DNA of 64,000 nucleotides from Roseateles asaccharophilus (GTDB lineage Bacteria > Pseudomonadota > Gammaproteobacteria > Burkholderiales > Burkholderiaceae_C), in the NCBI RefSeq assembly GCF_004362405.1, contig NZ_SNXE01000002.1, forward strand, positions 591,599-655,598. The letters are read 5' to 3'. Shown in pieces: positions 1 to 10,022 of the stretch. The stretch's first letter is position 1. Each line of letters starts with the position of its first letter. Position numbers and translations under genes: made by a program. Under the pieces are notes generated by a model. It saw nothing but the letters and a program-made list of their open reading frames with translations, did not search any database and was not told the DNA's origin.

Positions 1-1035
1 CTGGCCTGGCAGTTCGCCCAGGCCCTGCGTGCGCCGGTGCTGACCCTGCTGCGCTGCCACCAGCGTGGGGCCGAGCCGCTGGCGCCCAGCCCCTTGCTGG
101 AGCGCCTGCTGCTGGCGCGCCAGGCGGCGGGCCTGGGCCCGCTGCCCGCCTGGGTCGATACGCGCGAACGCGAAGTCCTGCCCGCGGCGCCGCGCGGCCG
201 CAGCGCGGCCGAGGCCGACGGTCGCCTGCCCGCGGCCCTGAGCGCCAGCGCGGTGGATGCGCTGCGGCGTTGCCCCTACCAGTTCTTCGGCCGCGTGCTG
301 CTGGGCCTGCGCGAGCAGGACGAGCTGGAGAAGGAAGCCGACAAGCGCGACTACGGCACCTGGCTGCACGCGGTGCTGCACCAGTTCCACCAGGAGCGCC
401 TGGCTGCGGTCGAGCCGCTGGACGATGGCGAGCGCCTGCAGCAGGCGGCGCAGGCGCAGATGCGCGCCCTGGGCCTCTCGCCCGCGGAGTTTCTGCCCTT
501 CTCGGCCAGCTTCGCGCGCTTTGCGCCGCGCTATCTGGCCTGGTTGGCCGAGCAGGAGGCGGCCGGCCGCCACTACCAGGCCGGCGAGCTGGACCGCGAG
601 GTCCACCCCTGGCCCGAGGACGAGCGCCTGAGCGGACTGCGCCTGCGCGGCCGCATCGACCGCGTGGACCTCGCAGGCGACACGCGCCTGCTGGTGGACT
701 ACAAGACCGGCAGCGTGGCCGGGCTCAAGGCCAAGGTGGCCCAGCCCCTGGAAGACACGCAGCTGGCCGTCTATGCCGCCCTGATGCAGGGCGCGGGGGA
801 GAGCGCCGCGCTGGCAGCTCAATACCTGGCCCTGGATGACGCCAAGGGCCTGGCGGCGGTGGAGCACCCCGAGGTGGACCGCAGCGCCGCGGTGCTGCTG
901 GCCGGCCTGCGCGAGGACCTGCGGGCCTTGGCGGATGGCGCGGCCCTGCCGGCCCTGGGCGAGGGCCTGGCCTGCGCCTATTGCGAAATGCGCGGCCTGT
1001 GCCGCCGTGATGACTGGGATGAGGTGGCCCTGTGA
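1..1035 (+). CDS. PD-(D/E)XK nuclease, AddB-like C-terminal part (5' partial)
   Basis: The reading frame is open to the left edge, so the N-terminal part lies outside the window. The visible part is a RecB-family nuclease domain: the conserved DRVD and VDYKTG motifs (around bases 660-710) form the metal site. A lone Cys (RRCPYQFF, near base 270) and a terminal CAYCEMRGLC cluster match the four-cysteine iron-sulphur staple of AddB-type nucleases. It would process double-strand DNA ends with the helicase encoded immediately downstream, whose GTG start overlaps this stop by 4 bp. The AddB assignment, rather than another Fe-S nuclease, rests on the Cys pattern and the neighbour; the inactive helicase half cannot be seen. 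Confidence 0.85.
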   Translation: MAWQFAQALRAPVLTLLRCHQRGAEPLAPSPLLERLLLARQAAGLGPLPAWVDTREREVLPAAPRGRSAAEADGRLPAALSASAVDALRRCPYQFFGRVLLGLREQDELEKEADKRDYGTWLHAVLHQFHQERLAAVEPLDDGERLQQAAQAQMRALGLSPAEFLPFSASFARFAPRYLAWLAEQEAAGRHYQAGELDREVHPWPEDERLSGLRLRGRIDRVDLAGDTRLLVDYKTGSVAGLKAKVAQPLEDTQLAVYAALMQGAGESAALAAQYLALDDAKGLAAVEHPEVDRSAAVLLAGLREDLRALADGAALPALGEGLACAYCEMRGLCRRDDWDEVAL

Positions 1036-4000
1036 GCCCTCAGCAAGCGAATCAAGCCGCCTATACGGTGGACGGCGCGCCGGTGGCGCGCGAGCGTTTC
1101 TATGCCCTGGCCTGCGACCCGCGGCGCAGCGTGGTGGTGGAGGCCTGTGCCGGCGCGGGCAAGACCTGGATGCTGGTCTCGCGCATCCTGCGCGCCCTGC
1201 TGGATGGGGCGGAGCCGCAGCAGATCGTGGCCATCACCTTCACCCGCAAGGCCGCGGGCGAGATGCGCGAGCGTCTCTCGCAGTGGCTGGCCGAGTTTGC
1301 CCAGGCCGATGAGGCCGGCCGGCGTGAGGCCCTGGTGCAGCGCGGCCTGCCGCCCGAGCAGGCGCAAGCCCTGGCCCCGGCCCTGGCCGGCCTGCAGCAG
1401 CGCCTCTTGCAGCAGGGCAGGGCGGTGGAGATCCGCACCTTCCACGCCTGGTTCTCCCAGTTGCTGCGCGCCGCGCCGCTGGAGCTGCTGGAGGCGCAAG
1501 GCCTGGCCCCCGAGCTGCAGCTGCTGGAGGACGAGGCCGAGCTCATGCCCGAGCTGATGGCCCGCTTCCAGGCCGCGGTGCTGGCCGATGCCGCGCTGCT
1601 GGCCGACTACCAGGACCTGGTGCTCAGCCAGGGCCGCAACAAGCTGCAGGCCTGGCTGGAGGCGGCCTTCTCCAAGCGGGTGGAGATCCGCCTGGCTCAC
1701 GCCGCTGGGCGCCTGCTGGGCAGCGTGCCGGATGCCGCGCTGGATCCAGCCGCCGCTTTTGTGGGCTTGGCCGCGTCACTGCAGGCCCTGGCGATTCAGC
1801 TGGGTCAGGCCAAGACTGCCACGCCCAAGAAGGCCGCGGTGGCGGTGGAACAGGCGCTGACGGCCTGGGGTGGCGCGTCCGATGCCGGCGCCACACTGGA
1901 GGCCTTCGAAGCCATCTGGGCCGCGCTTTTCACTGCCAGCGGAGGCCTGCGCAAGAACCTGGGCGAAGCGCCCGAGCTGCTGGCTGCGGGCGACGCCCTG
2001 TTGCAGATCCGCCAGGCTCGCGAGCAGGCCCAGGCAGCCCGCTGGCACCGCCAGATGTGTGGCCTGGCCCTGGCCCTGCTGGCCGAGTTCGAGACGCTCA
2101 AGCGCGAGCGCGGCCTGGTGGACATGAACGATCTGGAGCGCGGCGCCCTGGCTCTGCTGTCCGACCCGGTGCTGGCCGGCTGGGTGCAGGAGCGTCTGGA
2201 CGGGCAGATCCGCCATCTGCTGATCGACGAGTTCCAGGACACCAGCCCCTTGCAATGGCATGCGCTGCACGCCTGGCTGGCCGGCTATGCGGGTGCTGGC
2301 GGTGGCGCCAGCGGCCAGCGTCCGCCGGCGGTCTTCATCGTGGGCGACCCCAAGCAGAGCATCTACCGCTTTCGCCGCGCCGAGCCGCGGGTGTTTGCCG
2401 CCGCGCGCGACTTTGTGCGCGAGGCCCTGGACGGCGTGCTGCTGGCCTGCGACCACACGCGCCGCAACGCGCCCCAGGTGCTGGCCGCGGTGAACGCGGT
2501 GTTCGACAGCGCCAGCCGTGCCCAGGAGTACAGCGGCTTCCGCGCCCACACCACCGAGTCCGGCGGGGCCGTCTCGGCGTTGGAGGGCGTGTTCTTTCTC
2601 GAAGACGGCGGCGCGCAGGCGGATGCCGAAGCCGAGGGCCCGGAAGACGCTGCGGAAGAGGGCGCCTGGCGCCCCAGCCTGACCCAAGCCCGCGAGGAGC
2701 CCGAGCTGCACCGCCGCGCCGCCGAGGCCCAGCGCCTGAGCGCCTGCATCGCCGAGCTCATCACCCAGGGCCAGGTCTTGCCGGGCGAGATCTTTGTGCT
2801 GGCGCGCAAGCGCGAGGGTCTGCGCGTGCTGGCCCAGGCGCTCAAGGCGCGCGGCATTCCGCATGTGGCGCCCGAGGAGCAGCCGCTGCTGGAATCGCCC
2901 GATGTCTGCGATCTGCTGGCCCTGCTGGATGCTCTGGCCTCGCCGGGCCACAACCTCTCCCTGGCCCATGCCCTGCGCAGCCCGCTCTTCGGCGCTGACG
3001 AGGCCGATCTGCTCTGGCTGGCCGAGCGCTCCGGCAGCGCCGACTGGCTGGATCGCCCGGCGCCGGCCGAGCGCTGGTCCTGGTGGGGCGCCTTGCAGGA
3101 GGCCGCGCCCGAGCAGCTCTCGCCGGCCCTGGCCCGCGCACAGGGGCTGCTGGCGCGCTGGGCCGAGCTGGCGCTTGCGCGCAGCCCGCATGATCTGCTG
3201 GATGCCATCCTGGCCGAGGGCGAGCTGATGAGCCGCCTGGCCGTGGCCGTGCCGGCCAGCGAGCGCGCCGCGCGCCTGCATGCTGTGGAAAGCCTGCTGG
3301 CCCTGGCCCTGGATCTGGATGGCGGCCGTTACGCCGGGCTCTACGGCTTTGTGCGCGCGCTCAAGAGTCGGGCCCTGACCCTGGCGGCGCCGGCCGAGCC
3401 CGAGGCGGTGCAGCTGCTCACGGTGCATGGGGCCAAGGGCCTGGAGGCCCGCGTGGTTTTTCTGATCGACGGCGAGGCTGGCCCGGCACGCGCCGAGAGT
3501 TCCAGCCTGGCCGTGGCCTGGCCGGTGCAGGACAGTGCGCCGGCCACCGTGGCCTTTCTGGCTTCGGAGAGCCGGCCGCCGCCCTCGCTGCAGGCCCTGC
3601 TGGACGATGAGCGCGAGCAGCGCCAGCGCGAGGAGCTCAATGCCCTCTATGTGGCCATGACCCGGGCGCGTGAGCGCCTGCTGATCAGCCGCACGCCGGC
3701 GCGCCGCGCCGCCGCGAGCGCCACCTGGTGGAGCCGGCTGCAGCCCCTGGCCATGCCCCTGGCCGTGCCGCCCGAGCCCGAGGCCAGCAGCGCCGCCGCC
3801 AGCGAGGCCAGCCTGCTGCGCCTGCCGCCCGCGCCGCCGCGCCAGGCGCGGCCCGGACCCGACGCCGAACTGGCCCACAGCCTGGGCCAGGGCCCCGAGG
3901 TGGTGGATGACAGCGCGGCCCTGGGCGAGGCCATGCACCGGGTGCTGGAGTGGTGGAGTGGGCCGCAGGGCCTGCGCCAGCCGCTGGAGCGTCTGATGGC

Positions 4001-4391
4001 CGCGGCCAGCCAGATGTATGGCCTGGACGCGCGCCGCAGCGAGCGCCTGGAGCGCAGTGTGCGCGCCATCCTGGCCAGTGCCGACTGCGTGCCCTTCTTC
4101 GACGATGCAGATCTGCGCTGGGCCGGCAACGAGGTGCCGGTGAGCTGGCAGGGTCAGGACATGCGCATCGACCGCCTGGTCTGCCGTGATGAGCCGGGCG
4201 AGGGCGCTGCGGTCTGGTGGGTGCTGGACTACAAGCTCAACCCCGCGCCCCACACCCAGGCCGAGTACCTGACGCAGCTGCGTGGCTACCGCGCCGCGGT
4301 GCAGGCCATGCAGCCCGGCGAGCCGGTGCGCGCGGCCTTCATCACCGGCCAGGGGCGGCTGATCGACTGCACGGACCAGATGGCTGATTGA
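1032..4391 (+). CDS. addA: UvrD/AddA-like helicase-nuclease (double-strand break repair)
   Basis: This 1119-residue superfamily 1 helicase is fused to a C-terminal nuclease. It shows Walker A ACAGAGKT (residues 38-45), motif II DEFQDTSPLQW (about 399), GDPKQSIYRF (about 437), TVHGAKGLE (about 796), MTRARERLL (about 875) and a terminal PD-(D/E)XK motif VLDYKLN (about 1064). The architecture and length match AddA, the motor that unwinds and resects broken DNA for RecA loading. The start is GTG at 1032, in a GTGA overlap with the upstream nuclease stop, so the two are probably translationally coupled. RecB is the alternative, but no recC or recD neighbour is visible and the partner looks like AddB. 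Confidence 0.9.
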   Translation: MSPQQANQAAYTVDGAPVARERFYALACDPRRSVVVEACAGAGKTWMLVSRILRALLDGAEPQQIVAITFTRKAAGEMRERLSQWLAEFAQADEAGRREALVQRGLPPEQAQALAPALAGLQQRLLQQGRAVEIRTFHAWFSQLLRAAPLELLEAQGLAPELQLLEDEAELMPELMARFQAAVLADAALLADYQDLVLSQGRNKLQAWLEAAFSKRVEIRLAHAAGRLLGSVPDAALDPAAAFVGLAASLQALAIQLGQAKTATPKKAAVAVEQALTAWGGASDAGATLEAFEAIWAALFTASGGLRKNLGEAPELLAAGDALLQIRQAREQAQAARWHRQMCGLALALLAEFETLKRERGLVDMNDLERGALALLSDPVLAGWVQERLDGQIRHLLIDEFQDTSPLQWHALHAWLAGYAGAGGGASGQRPPAVFIVGDPKQSIYRFRRAEPRVFAAARDFVREALDGVLLACDHTRRNAPQVLAAVNAVFDSASRAQEYSGFRAHTTESGGAVSALEGVFFLEDGGAQADAEAEGPEDAAEEGAWRPSLTQAREEPELHRRAAEAQRLSACIAELITQGQVLPGEIFVLARKREGLRVLAQALKARGIPHVAPEEQPLLESPDVCDLLALLDALASPGHNLSLAHALRSPLFGADEADLLWLAERSGSADWLDRPAPAERWSWWGALQEAAPEQLSPALARAQGLLARWAELALARSPHDLLDAILAEGELMSRLAVAVPASERAARLHAVESLLALALDLDGGRYAGLYGFVRALKSRALTLAAPAEPEAVQLLTVHGAKGLEARVVFLIDGEAGPARAESSSLAVAWPVQDSAPATVAFLASESRPPPSLQALLDDEREQRQREELNALYVAMTRARERLLISRTPARRAAASATWWSRLQPLAMPLAVPPEPEASSAAASEASLLRLPPAPPRQARPGPDAELAHSLGQGPEVVDDSAALGEAMHRVLEWWSGPQGLRQPLERLMAAASQMYGLDARRSERLERSVRAILASADCVPFFDDADLRWAGNEVPVSWQGQDMRIDRLVCRDEPGEGAAVWWVLDYKLNPAPHTQAEYLTQLRGYRAAVQAMQPGEPVRAAFITGQGRLIDCTDQMAD

Positions 4392-4444
4392 GTCTCGTCC
4401 GCCCCGCCTCAAGAATCTTTTCCGGGGCACCTCATTTCCCAGGC

Positions 4445-4450
4445 TACAAT
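4445..4450 (+). promoter_or_regulatory. -10 box of tRNA-Pro
   Basis: TACAAT lies 12 nt before the mature tRNA-Pro 5' end, the right distance for a short precursor leader. No convincing -35 element is visible 17 nt upstream. Confidence 0.55.
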
Positions 4451-4462
4451 GTGCGGCTAAGT

Positions 4463-4539
4463 CGGGGCGTAGCGCAGCCTGGTAGCGCATCTGCTTTGGG
4501 AGCAGAGGGTCGCGAGTTCGAATCCCGCCGCCCCGACCA
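4463..4539 (+). tRNA. tRNA-Pro (anticodon UGG)
   Basis: This is a 77-nt cloverleaf with a 7-bp acceptor stem (CGGGGCG with CGCCCCG), encoded ACCA 3' end, anticodon loop TTTGGGA giving UGG, and a GAGTTCGAATC T-arm. It stands in the gap between addA and tRNA-Arg and has its own -10 box. Confidence 0.97.
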
Positions 4540-4548
4540 TTTTTCAAG

Positions 4549-4581
4549 CAAGCCGCATTGGCCCTGGGTCAGCGCGGCTTG
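4549..4581 (+). terminator. Possible hairpin after tRNA-Pro
   Basis: CAAGCCGC and GCGGCTTG form 8-bp arms around a 17-nt loop, followed by a T-poor stretch. It could end the tRNA-Pro transcript, but the T tract is weak. Confidence 0.35.
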
Positions 4582-4613
4582 TTCGTTTGGGGCGAGCCCC
4601 AAGCGGTCTCAGG

Positions 4614-4619
4614 CACAAT
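4614..4619 (+). promoter_or_regulatory. -10 box of tRNA-Arg
   Basis: CACAAT lies 10 nt before the mature tRNA-Arg 5' end. This suggests that the gene has its own promoter as well as possible read-through from tRNA-Pro. Confidence 0.45.
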
Positions 4620-4629
4620 GCCGGCCAGT

Positions 4630-4706
4630 CTGCCCGTAGCTCAACTGGATAGAGCAGCTGCCTTCTAAGCAGCAGGTCGGGGGTTCGAGTCCCTCCGGGC
4701 AGGCCA
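4630..4706 (+). tRNA. tRNA-Arg (anticodon UCU)
   Basis: This is a 77-nt cloverleaf with acceptor arms CTGCCCG and CGGGCAG, a D-arm GCTCAACTGGATAGAGC, anticodon stem GCTGC/GCAGC with loop CTTCTAA giving UCU, and an encoded GCCA 3' end. It reads the rare AGA and AGG codons. Confidence 0.97.
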
Positions 4707-4739
4707 AGCAATCGGCGCGCTTGTTCGTGTCACCCGCCC

Positions 4740-5861
4740 TCAGTCAGCGAAGCGCTGCTGGATGCTGCGCCGCTCTTCTTGGGCCTCGATCAAGGCCTGC
4801 ACACAGTGAGCATCTAGAAGGCCCTGTTCGGCCTGGCGGTGCAGCTCCTCCAGGCAACGGCTCTCAGGCCAGGCTTGCTTGTACGGGCGGCTGCAGGACA
4901 GGGCATCAAAAACATCGGCCACGGCCACGATGCGGGCCGGCAGGGGAATCTGCTCCATGTGCAAGTGGCGCGGGTATCCGCTGCCATTGCCCCGCTCATG
5001 ATGACCGCCCACCACCTGGCGCATGATATCGGCCACCGGGTCATCACTCAGGCCCAGGTCGCCAATGATGTGCTCCACCAGCTCTTCGCCAATCTGCACA
5101 TGCTGCTGCATCTGCTGCCACTCCTCGGGGCTCAGCGCCCCGGGTTTGAGCAGGATGTTGTCCGGGATGCCCACCTTGCCGATATCGTGCAGCGGAGCGA
5201 ACAGATGCAGGTACTCGATGAACTCGTCGTTCAGGCCGTAGTGCGCGGCCACGCCGCGTGCGATCAGGCGGGAGTACTTGGCCATGCGCTCCAGGTGGAA
5301 GCCCGTCTCTACATCGCGTATGCGGGCCAGACCGGTGGCAATGTCCACGGCGCCGATGAGCTGCTGTACGGCCGAGAGTCTGAGCAGATAGAGCTGGCTG
5401 ATGATGTCGGCAAACTCGTCCAATACTTCCGTCACATCGGGTGAGAAGGCTGCGGGGCGATCAGCATCAAAAAAGATGAAGGCCGCCAGGTCCTGGCCGC
5501 GGTAAAGGGGGCGTGTGTAGCTGCTGCGATAGTGCTGGGCTTTGAGCCAGTCCGTGTGCAAGGTGGGTGCGGTGAAACTGGCGGCAATATCGTCCACTAC
5601 ACGCGCCTGTCTCAAGTCTCGCAGCCGCTGCAAGGAGGGAACGCCGCTCAGCGGTGCTTCGTAGTGGCTCAGCGTCTGGCCCCCTTGGGTGCTGCTGGCA
5701 AAAGTCTTCAGCAGATCGCTTTCCGGGTCGTAGAGCGCCAGCGCGATACGGTTGAGAAAGGGGTAGCGGGCGCGCAGGATGTGGTGCAGTCGCTGTATGC
5801 GCTGCCCAAGTCCGGACTTCTCGATTTCGGCCCGGCTCAGCACCCGTTCTGATGAACGCAT
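4740..5861 (-). CDS. HD-GYP domain c-di-GMP phosphodiesterase with GAF-like N-terminus
   Basis: This 373-residue cytoplasmic protein has no membrane segments. The first ~165 residues look like a GAF-type sensor domain, inferred from length and secondary-structure pattern. The C-terminal half carries the HD-GYP signature: LHDIGKVGIPD (around 223-233) supplies the metal-binding HD pair, and HHERGNGSGYP (around 284-294) supplies the second histidines and the GYP motif. Such enzymes hydrolyse cyclic di-GMP and so favour motility over biofilm. It is a single gene, convergent with tRNA-Arg. The start follows GGGGAG, a plausible ribosome site. The ligand is unknown. Confidence 0.88.
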   Translation of the reverse strand: MRSSERVLSRAEIEKSGLGQRIQRLHHILRARYPFLNRIALALYDPESDLLKTFASSTQGGQTLSHYEAPLSGVPSLQRLRDLRQARVVDDIAASFTAPTLHTDWLKAQHYRSSYTRPLYRGQDLAAFIFFDADRPAAFSPDVTEVLDEFADIISQLYLLRLSAVQQLIGAVDIATGLARIRDVETGFHLERMAKYSRLIARGVAAHYGLNDEFIEYLHLFAPLHDIGKVGIPDNILLKPGALSPEEWQQMQQHVQIGEELVEHIIGDLGLSDDPVADIMRQVVGGHHERGNGSGYPRHLHMEQIPLPARIVAVADVFDALSCSRPYKQAWPESRCLEELHRQAEQGLLDAHCVQALIEAQEERRSIQQRFAD

Positions 5862-6230
5862 GACGACTCCCCGAAAGTTTTATGTCGGCATACTAGCGCC
5901 TGTGCGGATGTCGCACGATGGGCGTGTCGAAGCTGATCCGCTCTTGCGGTCCGCTCGGGTGATCTCCGTGAGAGGCTTCGGGTCGAAGCCTGCGTCGGAC
6001 TAGATGGGCTGGCCCGACATCTTCTAAGGCCGGATTGCGCGGTTCATGAATTTGCGCAAACGCATGAACACTGGGGCGCAAACGTTTAGCGTTTTCCTCA
6101 TGCCGCTATTACACTGCGGCTCCCTACAATCCCTTGTGCCCCGCCAAGCGGTTCCGGCGCCGTGCTTTTGTGCGCTGTGTGGACGATGCTGGCGGGTTTT
6201 GTTCAACAAGACTTGATGGAAATTCCTGCC
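5862..6230. promoter_or_regulatory. Divergent intergenic region with PurR/LacI-like operator
   Basis: This 369-bp gap lies between the HD-GYP gene and the nucleoside operon. At 6075-6091, GGCGCAAACGTTTAGCG closely resembles the E. coli PurR operator pattern (CGCAAACGTTT core). The half GCGCAAACG also occurs at 6054-6062, exactly 22 bp earlier, inside a palindrome TTTGCGCAAA (6051-6060). GTTCATG (6042-6048) and CATGAAC (6063-6069) form a further inverted repeat. Candidate -10 boxes follow: TACACT 6110-6115, inside a GCCGC/GCGGC inverted repeat, and TACAAT 6125-6130. This leaves a ~95-nt leader. I infer that a LacI-family repressor controls the operon; none is encoded in the window. Confidence 0.55.
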
Positions 6231-7220
6231 ATGAAGCTCGCTTTTGTTCCGCTCGTTCGTGCCCTGGCCGTGACGGCCCTGTCCTCGATGGCCCTGTCGG
6301 CCATGGCCCAGCAGCCGGCCATCATCTTTGACATGGGTGGCAAGTTCGACAAGTCCTTCAACGAGGCCGCCTATCGCGGCATCGAGCGCTGGAAGCAGGA
6401 AACCGGCAAGAACTACCTCGAGTTCGAGATCAGCAACGACACCCAGCGCGTGCAGGCGATCCGCCGCATGGCGGAGCGCGGTGCGAACCCCATCATCTCC
6501 ATCGGCTTCGCTCAGGGCTCGGCCCTGGAGCAGGTGTCCAAGGAGTTCCCCAAGTCGAACTTCGCCATCATCGACATGGTGGTGAACCAGCCCAATGTGC
6601 AGTCCGTCGTGTTCAAGGAGCATGAGGGCAGCTTCCTGGTGGGCGCCATGGCTTCGCTGGCCAGCAAGAGCGGCAAGGTGGGCTTTATCGGCGGCATGGA
6701 CATTCCGCTGATCCGCAAGTTCCAGTGCGGTTACGAGCAGGGCGCCAAGGCGGCCAACCCCAAGGCCGATGTGCTGGCCAATATGACGGGCACCACGGCC
6801 ACGGCCTGGAATGACCCGACCCGCGGCGGCGAACTGGCCAAGGCGCAGTTTGCCAAGGGCGTGGATGTGATCTTCGCCGCGGCCGGCGGTACCGGCGCGG
6901 GCGTTTACCAGGCCGCCAAGGACGGCGGCAAGCTGGCCATCGGCGTGGACAGCAACCAGAACCATCTGCAGCCCGGCACCATGCTGAGCTCCATGGTCAA
7001 GCGCGTGGACGTGGCCGTCTACAACGTGCTCAAGAGCTACAAGCCGGGCGTCAGCGTGCTGGGCCTCAAGGAAGGTGGCGTGGACTACGCCATGGACCAG
7101 CACAACGCCAAGCTGGTGAGCGCCGCGATGAAGACCAAGGTGGAGGCCTACAAGGCCGACATCATCGCCGGCAAGATCAAGGTGGCGGACTATATGGCGG
7201 ACAACGCCTGCAAGTACTGA
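6231..7220 (+). CDS. BMP-family nucleoside-binding protein of ABC importer
   Basis: This 329-residue periplasmic solute-binding protein begins with a typical Sec signal peptide (MKLAFVPL then a hydrophobic stretch ending AMA, cleavage near residue 24). The mature part opens with the BMP/PnrA-type segment DMGGKFDKSFNEAAYRGI. Relatives (PnrA, BmpA, Med-like) bind purine nucleosides. It heads an operon with matching ATPase and permeases and nucleoside-degrading enzymes, so nucleosides are the likely ligand. The start was placed at 6231 because it gives a clean signal peptide; in-frame ATG 6216 is an alternative. A large hairpin after the stop may keep its expression above that of the membrane components. 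Confidence 0.9.
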   Translation: MKLAFVPLVRALAVTALSSMALSAMAQQPAIIFDMGGKFDKSFNEAAYRGIERWKQETGKNYLEFEISNDTQRVQAIRRMAERGANPIISIGFAQGSALEQVSKEFPKSNFAIIDMVVNQPNVQSVVFKEHEGSFLVGAMASLASKSGKVGFIGGMDIPLIRKFQCGYEQGAKAANPKADVLANMTGTTATAWNDPTRGGELAKAQFAKGVDVIFAAAGGTGAGVYQAAKDGGKLAIGVDSNQNHLQPGTMLSSMVKRVDVAVYNVLKSYKPGVSVLGLKEGGVDYAMDQHNAKLVSAAMKTKVEAYKADIIAGKIKVADYMADNACKY

Positions 7221-7247
7221 TAGCGGGGCAGGCACGACGGGTGCCGC

Positions 7248-7289
7248 AAGGGGCAGGGCAGGCGGCGCGAGCCGCGGCCGCTGCCCCTT
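7248..7289 (+). terminator. Intercistronic hairpin after binding-protein gene
   Basis: AAGGGGCAG (7248-7256) pairs with CTGCCCCTT (7281-7289), enclosing a second GC-rich stem (GCGGC/GCCGC), and is followed by TTTCC. It lies in the 142-bp gap between the binding-protein and ATPase genes. This is a common place for partial terminators or 3'-stabilising stems that raise binding-protein level relative to the permease genes. Confidence 0.6.
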
Positions 7290-7362
7290 TCCTCAGATGA
7301 AGCTCGCGCGCATCGCCGTGTGTTGGCCGGCATAGCGTGGCGGGCAGGAAGAAGCAGTCGCA

Positions 7363-8901
<1,539 letters not shown>

Positions 8902-8912
8902 GAAGAGACACC

Positions 8913-10019
8913 ATGAGTCAACCGGTACAACTGCCGCGCTGGATCGATATCGGTCTGCTGCCGCTGTGGAACCTGTGCGTCGCACTGGCGGTGGCAGGTC
9001 TGGTGGTGCTGGCCATCGGCCAGAGCCCCAGCCAGGCCTTGAGCGTGCTGCTGCAAGGTTCGCTGGGCAGCGCCCGCGGCCTGGGCTACACGCTCTACTA
9101 CACCACCACCTTCATCTTCACGGGTCTGGCCGTGGCCGTGGCCTTCCACGGCGGTCTGTTCAATATCGGCGGCGAGGGTCAGGCCATGCTGGGCGGCGTG
9201 GGCGTGGCCCTGCTGGCCCTGTGGCTCAGCCCCTTCCTGCCTGCCGGATTGATGCTGCCGCTGGTGGTGCTGGCGGCCGCCTTGGGCGGCATGCTCTGGG
9301 CGGCGGTGCCGGCTTATCTGCAGGCCTGGCGCGGCAGCCATATCGTGATCACCACCATCATGTTCAACTTCCTGGCCAGCAGCCTGAACGTCTATCTGCT
9401 GGTCAACTGGCTGCGTCCCAAGGGCAGCATGGCGGTGGAGAGCGCGGCCTTTGCCGACAGTGCGCGCATGCCCGCCTTGCACACCCTGGCCCAGTCCCTG
9501 GGCCTGGAGCTGCCCAGCTCGCCGCTGAACCTGAGCCTGCTGCTGGCCCTGCTGGCCTGCGTGGGCGTGTGGTGGTTCCTGTGGAAGAGCCGCGCCGGTT
9601 ATGCCCTGCGTGCCGTGGGCAGCGCACCGCGTGCTGCGCATTACGCCGGTATCAAGCCGCGCATGCAGGTCCTGCTGGCCATGGGCCTGTCGGGCGCCCT
9701 GGCCGGCATGGTGGCGGTCAACGAGATCTCGGGCGTGCAGGGCAAGCTGACCCTGGACTTCGTGGCGGGTGCCGGCTTCACCGGCATCGCGGTGTCCCTG
9801 ATGGGGCGCAACCACCCGGTGGGCATCGTGCTGGCGGCCCTGCTGTTCGGCGCCCTCTACCAGGGCGGGGTCGAGGTGGCCTTCGAGATTCCGGGCTTCA
9901 GCCGCGAGATGGTGGTCACGGTGCAGGGCCTGATCGTGCTCTTTGCCGGGGCCATGGCCACCGTGAGTGCGCCGCTGTTTGCGCGCCTGTACAAGGCTCT
10001 TGCTCGCAAGGAGGGCTGA
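8913..10019 (+). CDS. Nucleoside ABC transporter permease 1
   Basis: This 368-residue inner-membrane permease of the BPD_transp_2 (RbsC/LivH-like) type has about eight to ten hydrophobic segments and the conserved FNIGGEGQAMLGG loop after the third. Its gene begins 11 bases after the ATPase stop, at an ATG preceded by AGAAGAGA; an in-frame TTG at 8898 overlapping the ATPase stop is less likely. With the following permease it would form the heterodimeric channel for nucleosides. The product is the NupP-type subunit by order and length. Confidence 0.9.
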   Translation: MSQPVQLPRWIDIGLLPLWNLCVALAVAGLVVLAIGQSPSQALSVLLQGSLGSARGLGYTLYYTTTFIFTGLAVAVAFHGGLFNIGGEGQAMLGGVGVALLALWLSPFLPAGLMLPLVVLAAALGGMLWAAVPAYLQAWRGSHIVITTIMFNFLASSLNVYLLVNWLRPKGSMAVESAAFADSARMPALHTLAQSLGLELPSSPLNLSLLLALLACVGVWWFLWKSRAGYALRAVGSAPRAAHYAGIKPRMQVLLAMGLSGALAGMVAVNEISGVQGKLTLDFVAGAGFTGIAVSLMGRNHPVGIVLAALLFGALYQGGVEVAFEIPGFSREMVVTVQGLIVLFAGAMATVSAPLFARLYKALARKEG

Positions 10020-10022
10020 GGC

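Noticed and set aside
1776..4547. Long minus-strand open frame (923 codons) opposite addA
   Set aside because: High third-position GC leaves antisense frames open. The translation is Gln/Gly/His-rich low complexity with no motif, and the plus frame has all helicase motifs.
4388..4639. Plus-strand open frame spanning tRNA-Pro
   Set aside because: It translates through a tRNA gene and has no coding character.
4463..4706. tRNA pair as an integration site of a mobile element
   Set aside because: No integrase, no direct repeat of the tRNA 3' end and no compositional break nearby.
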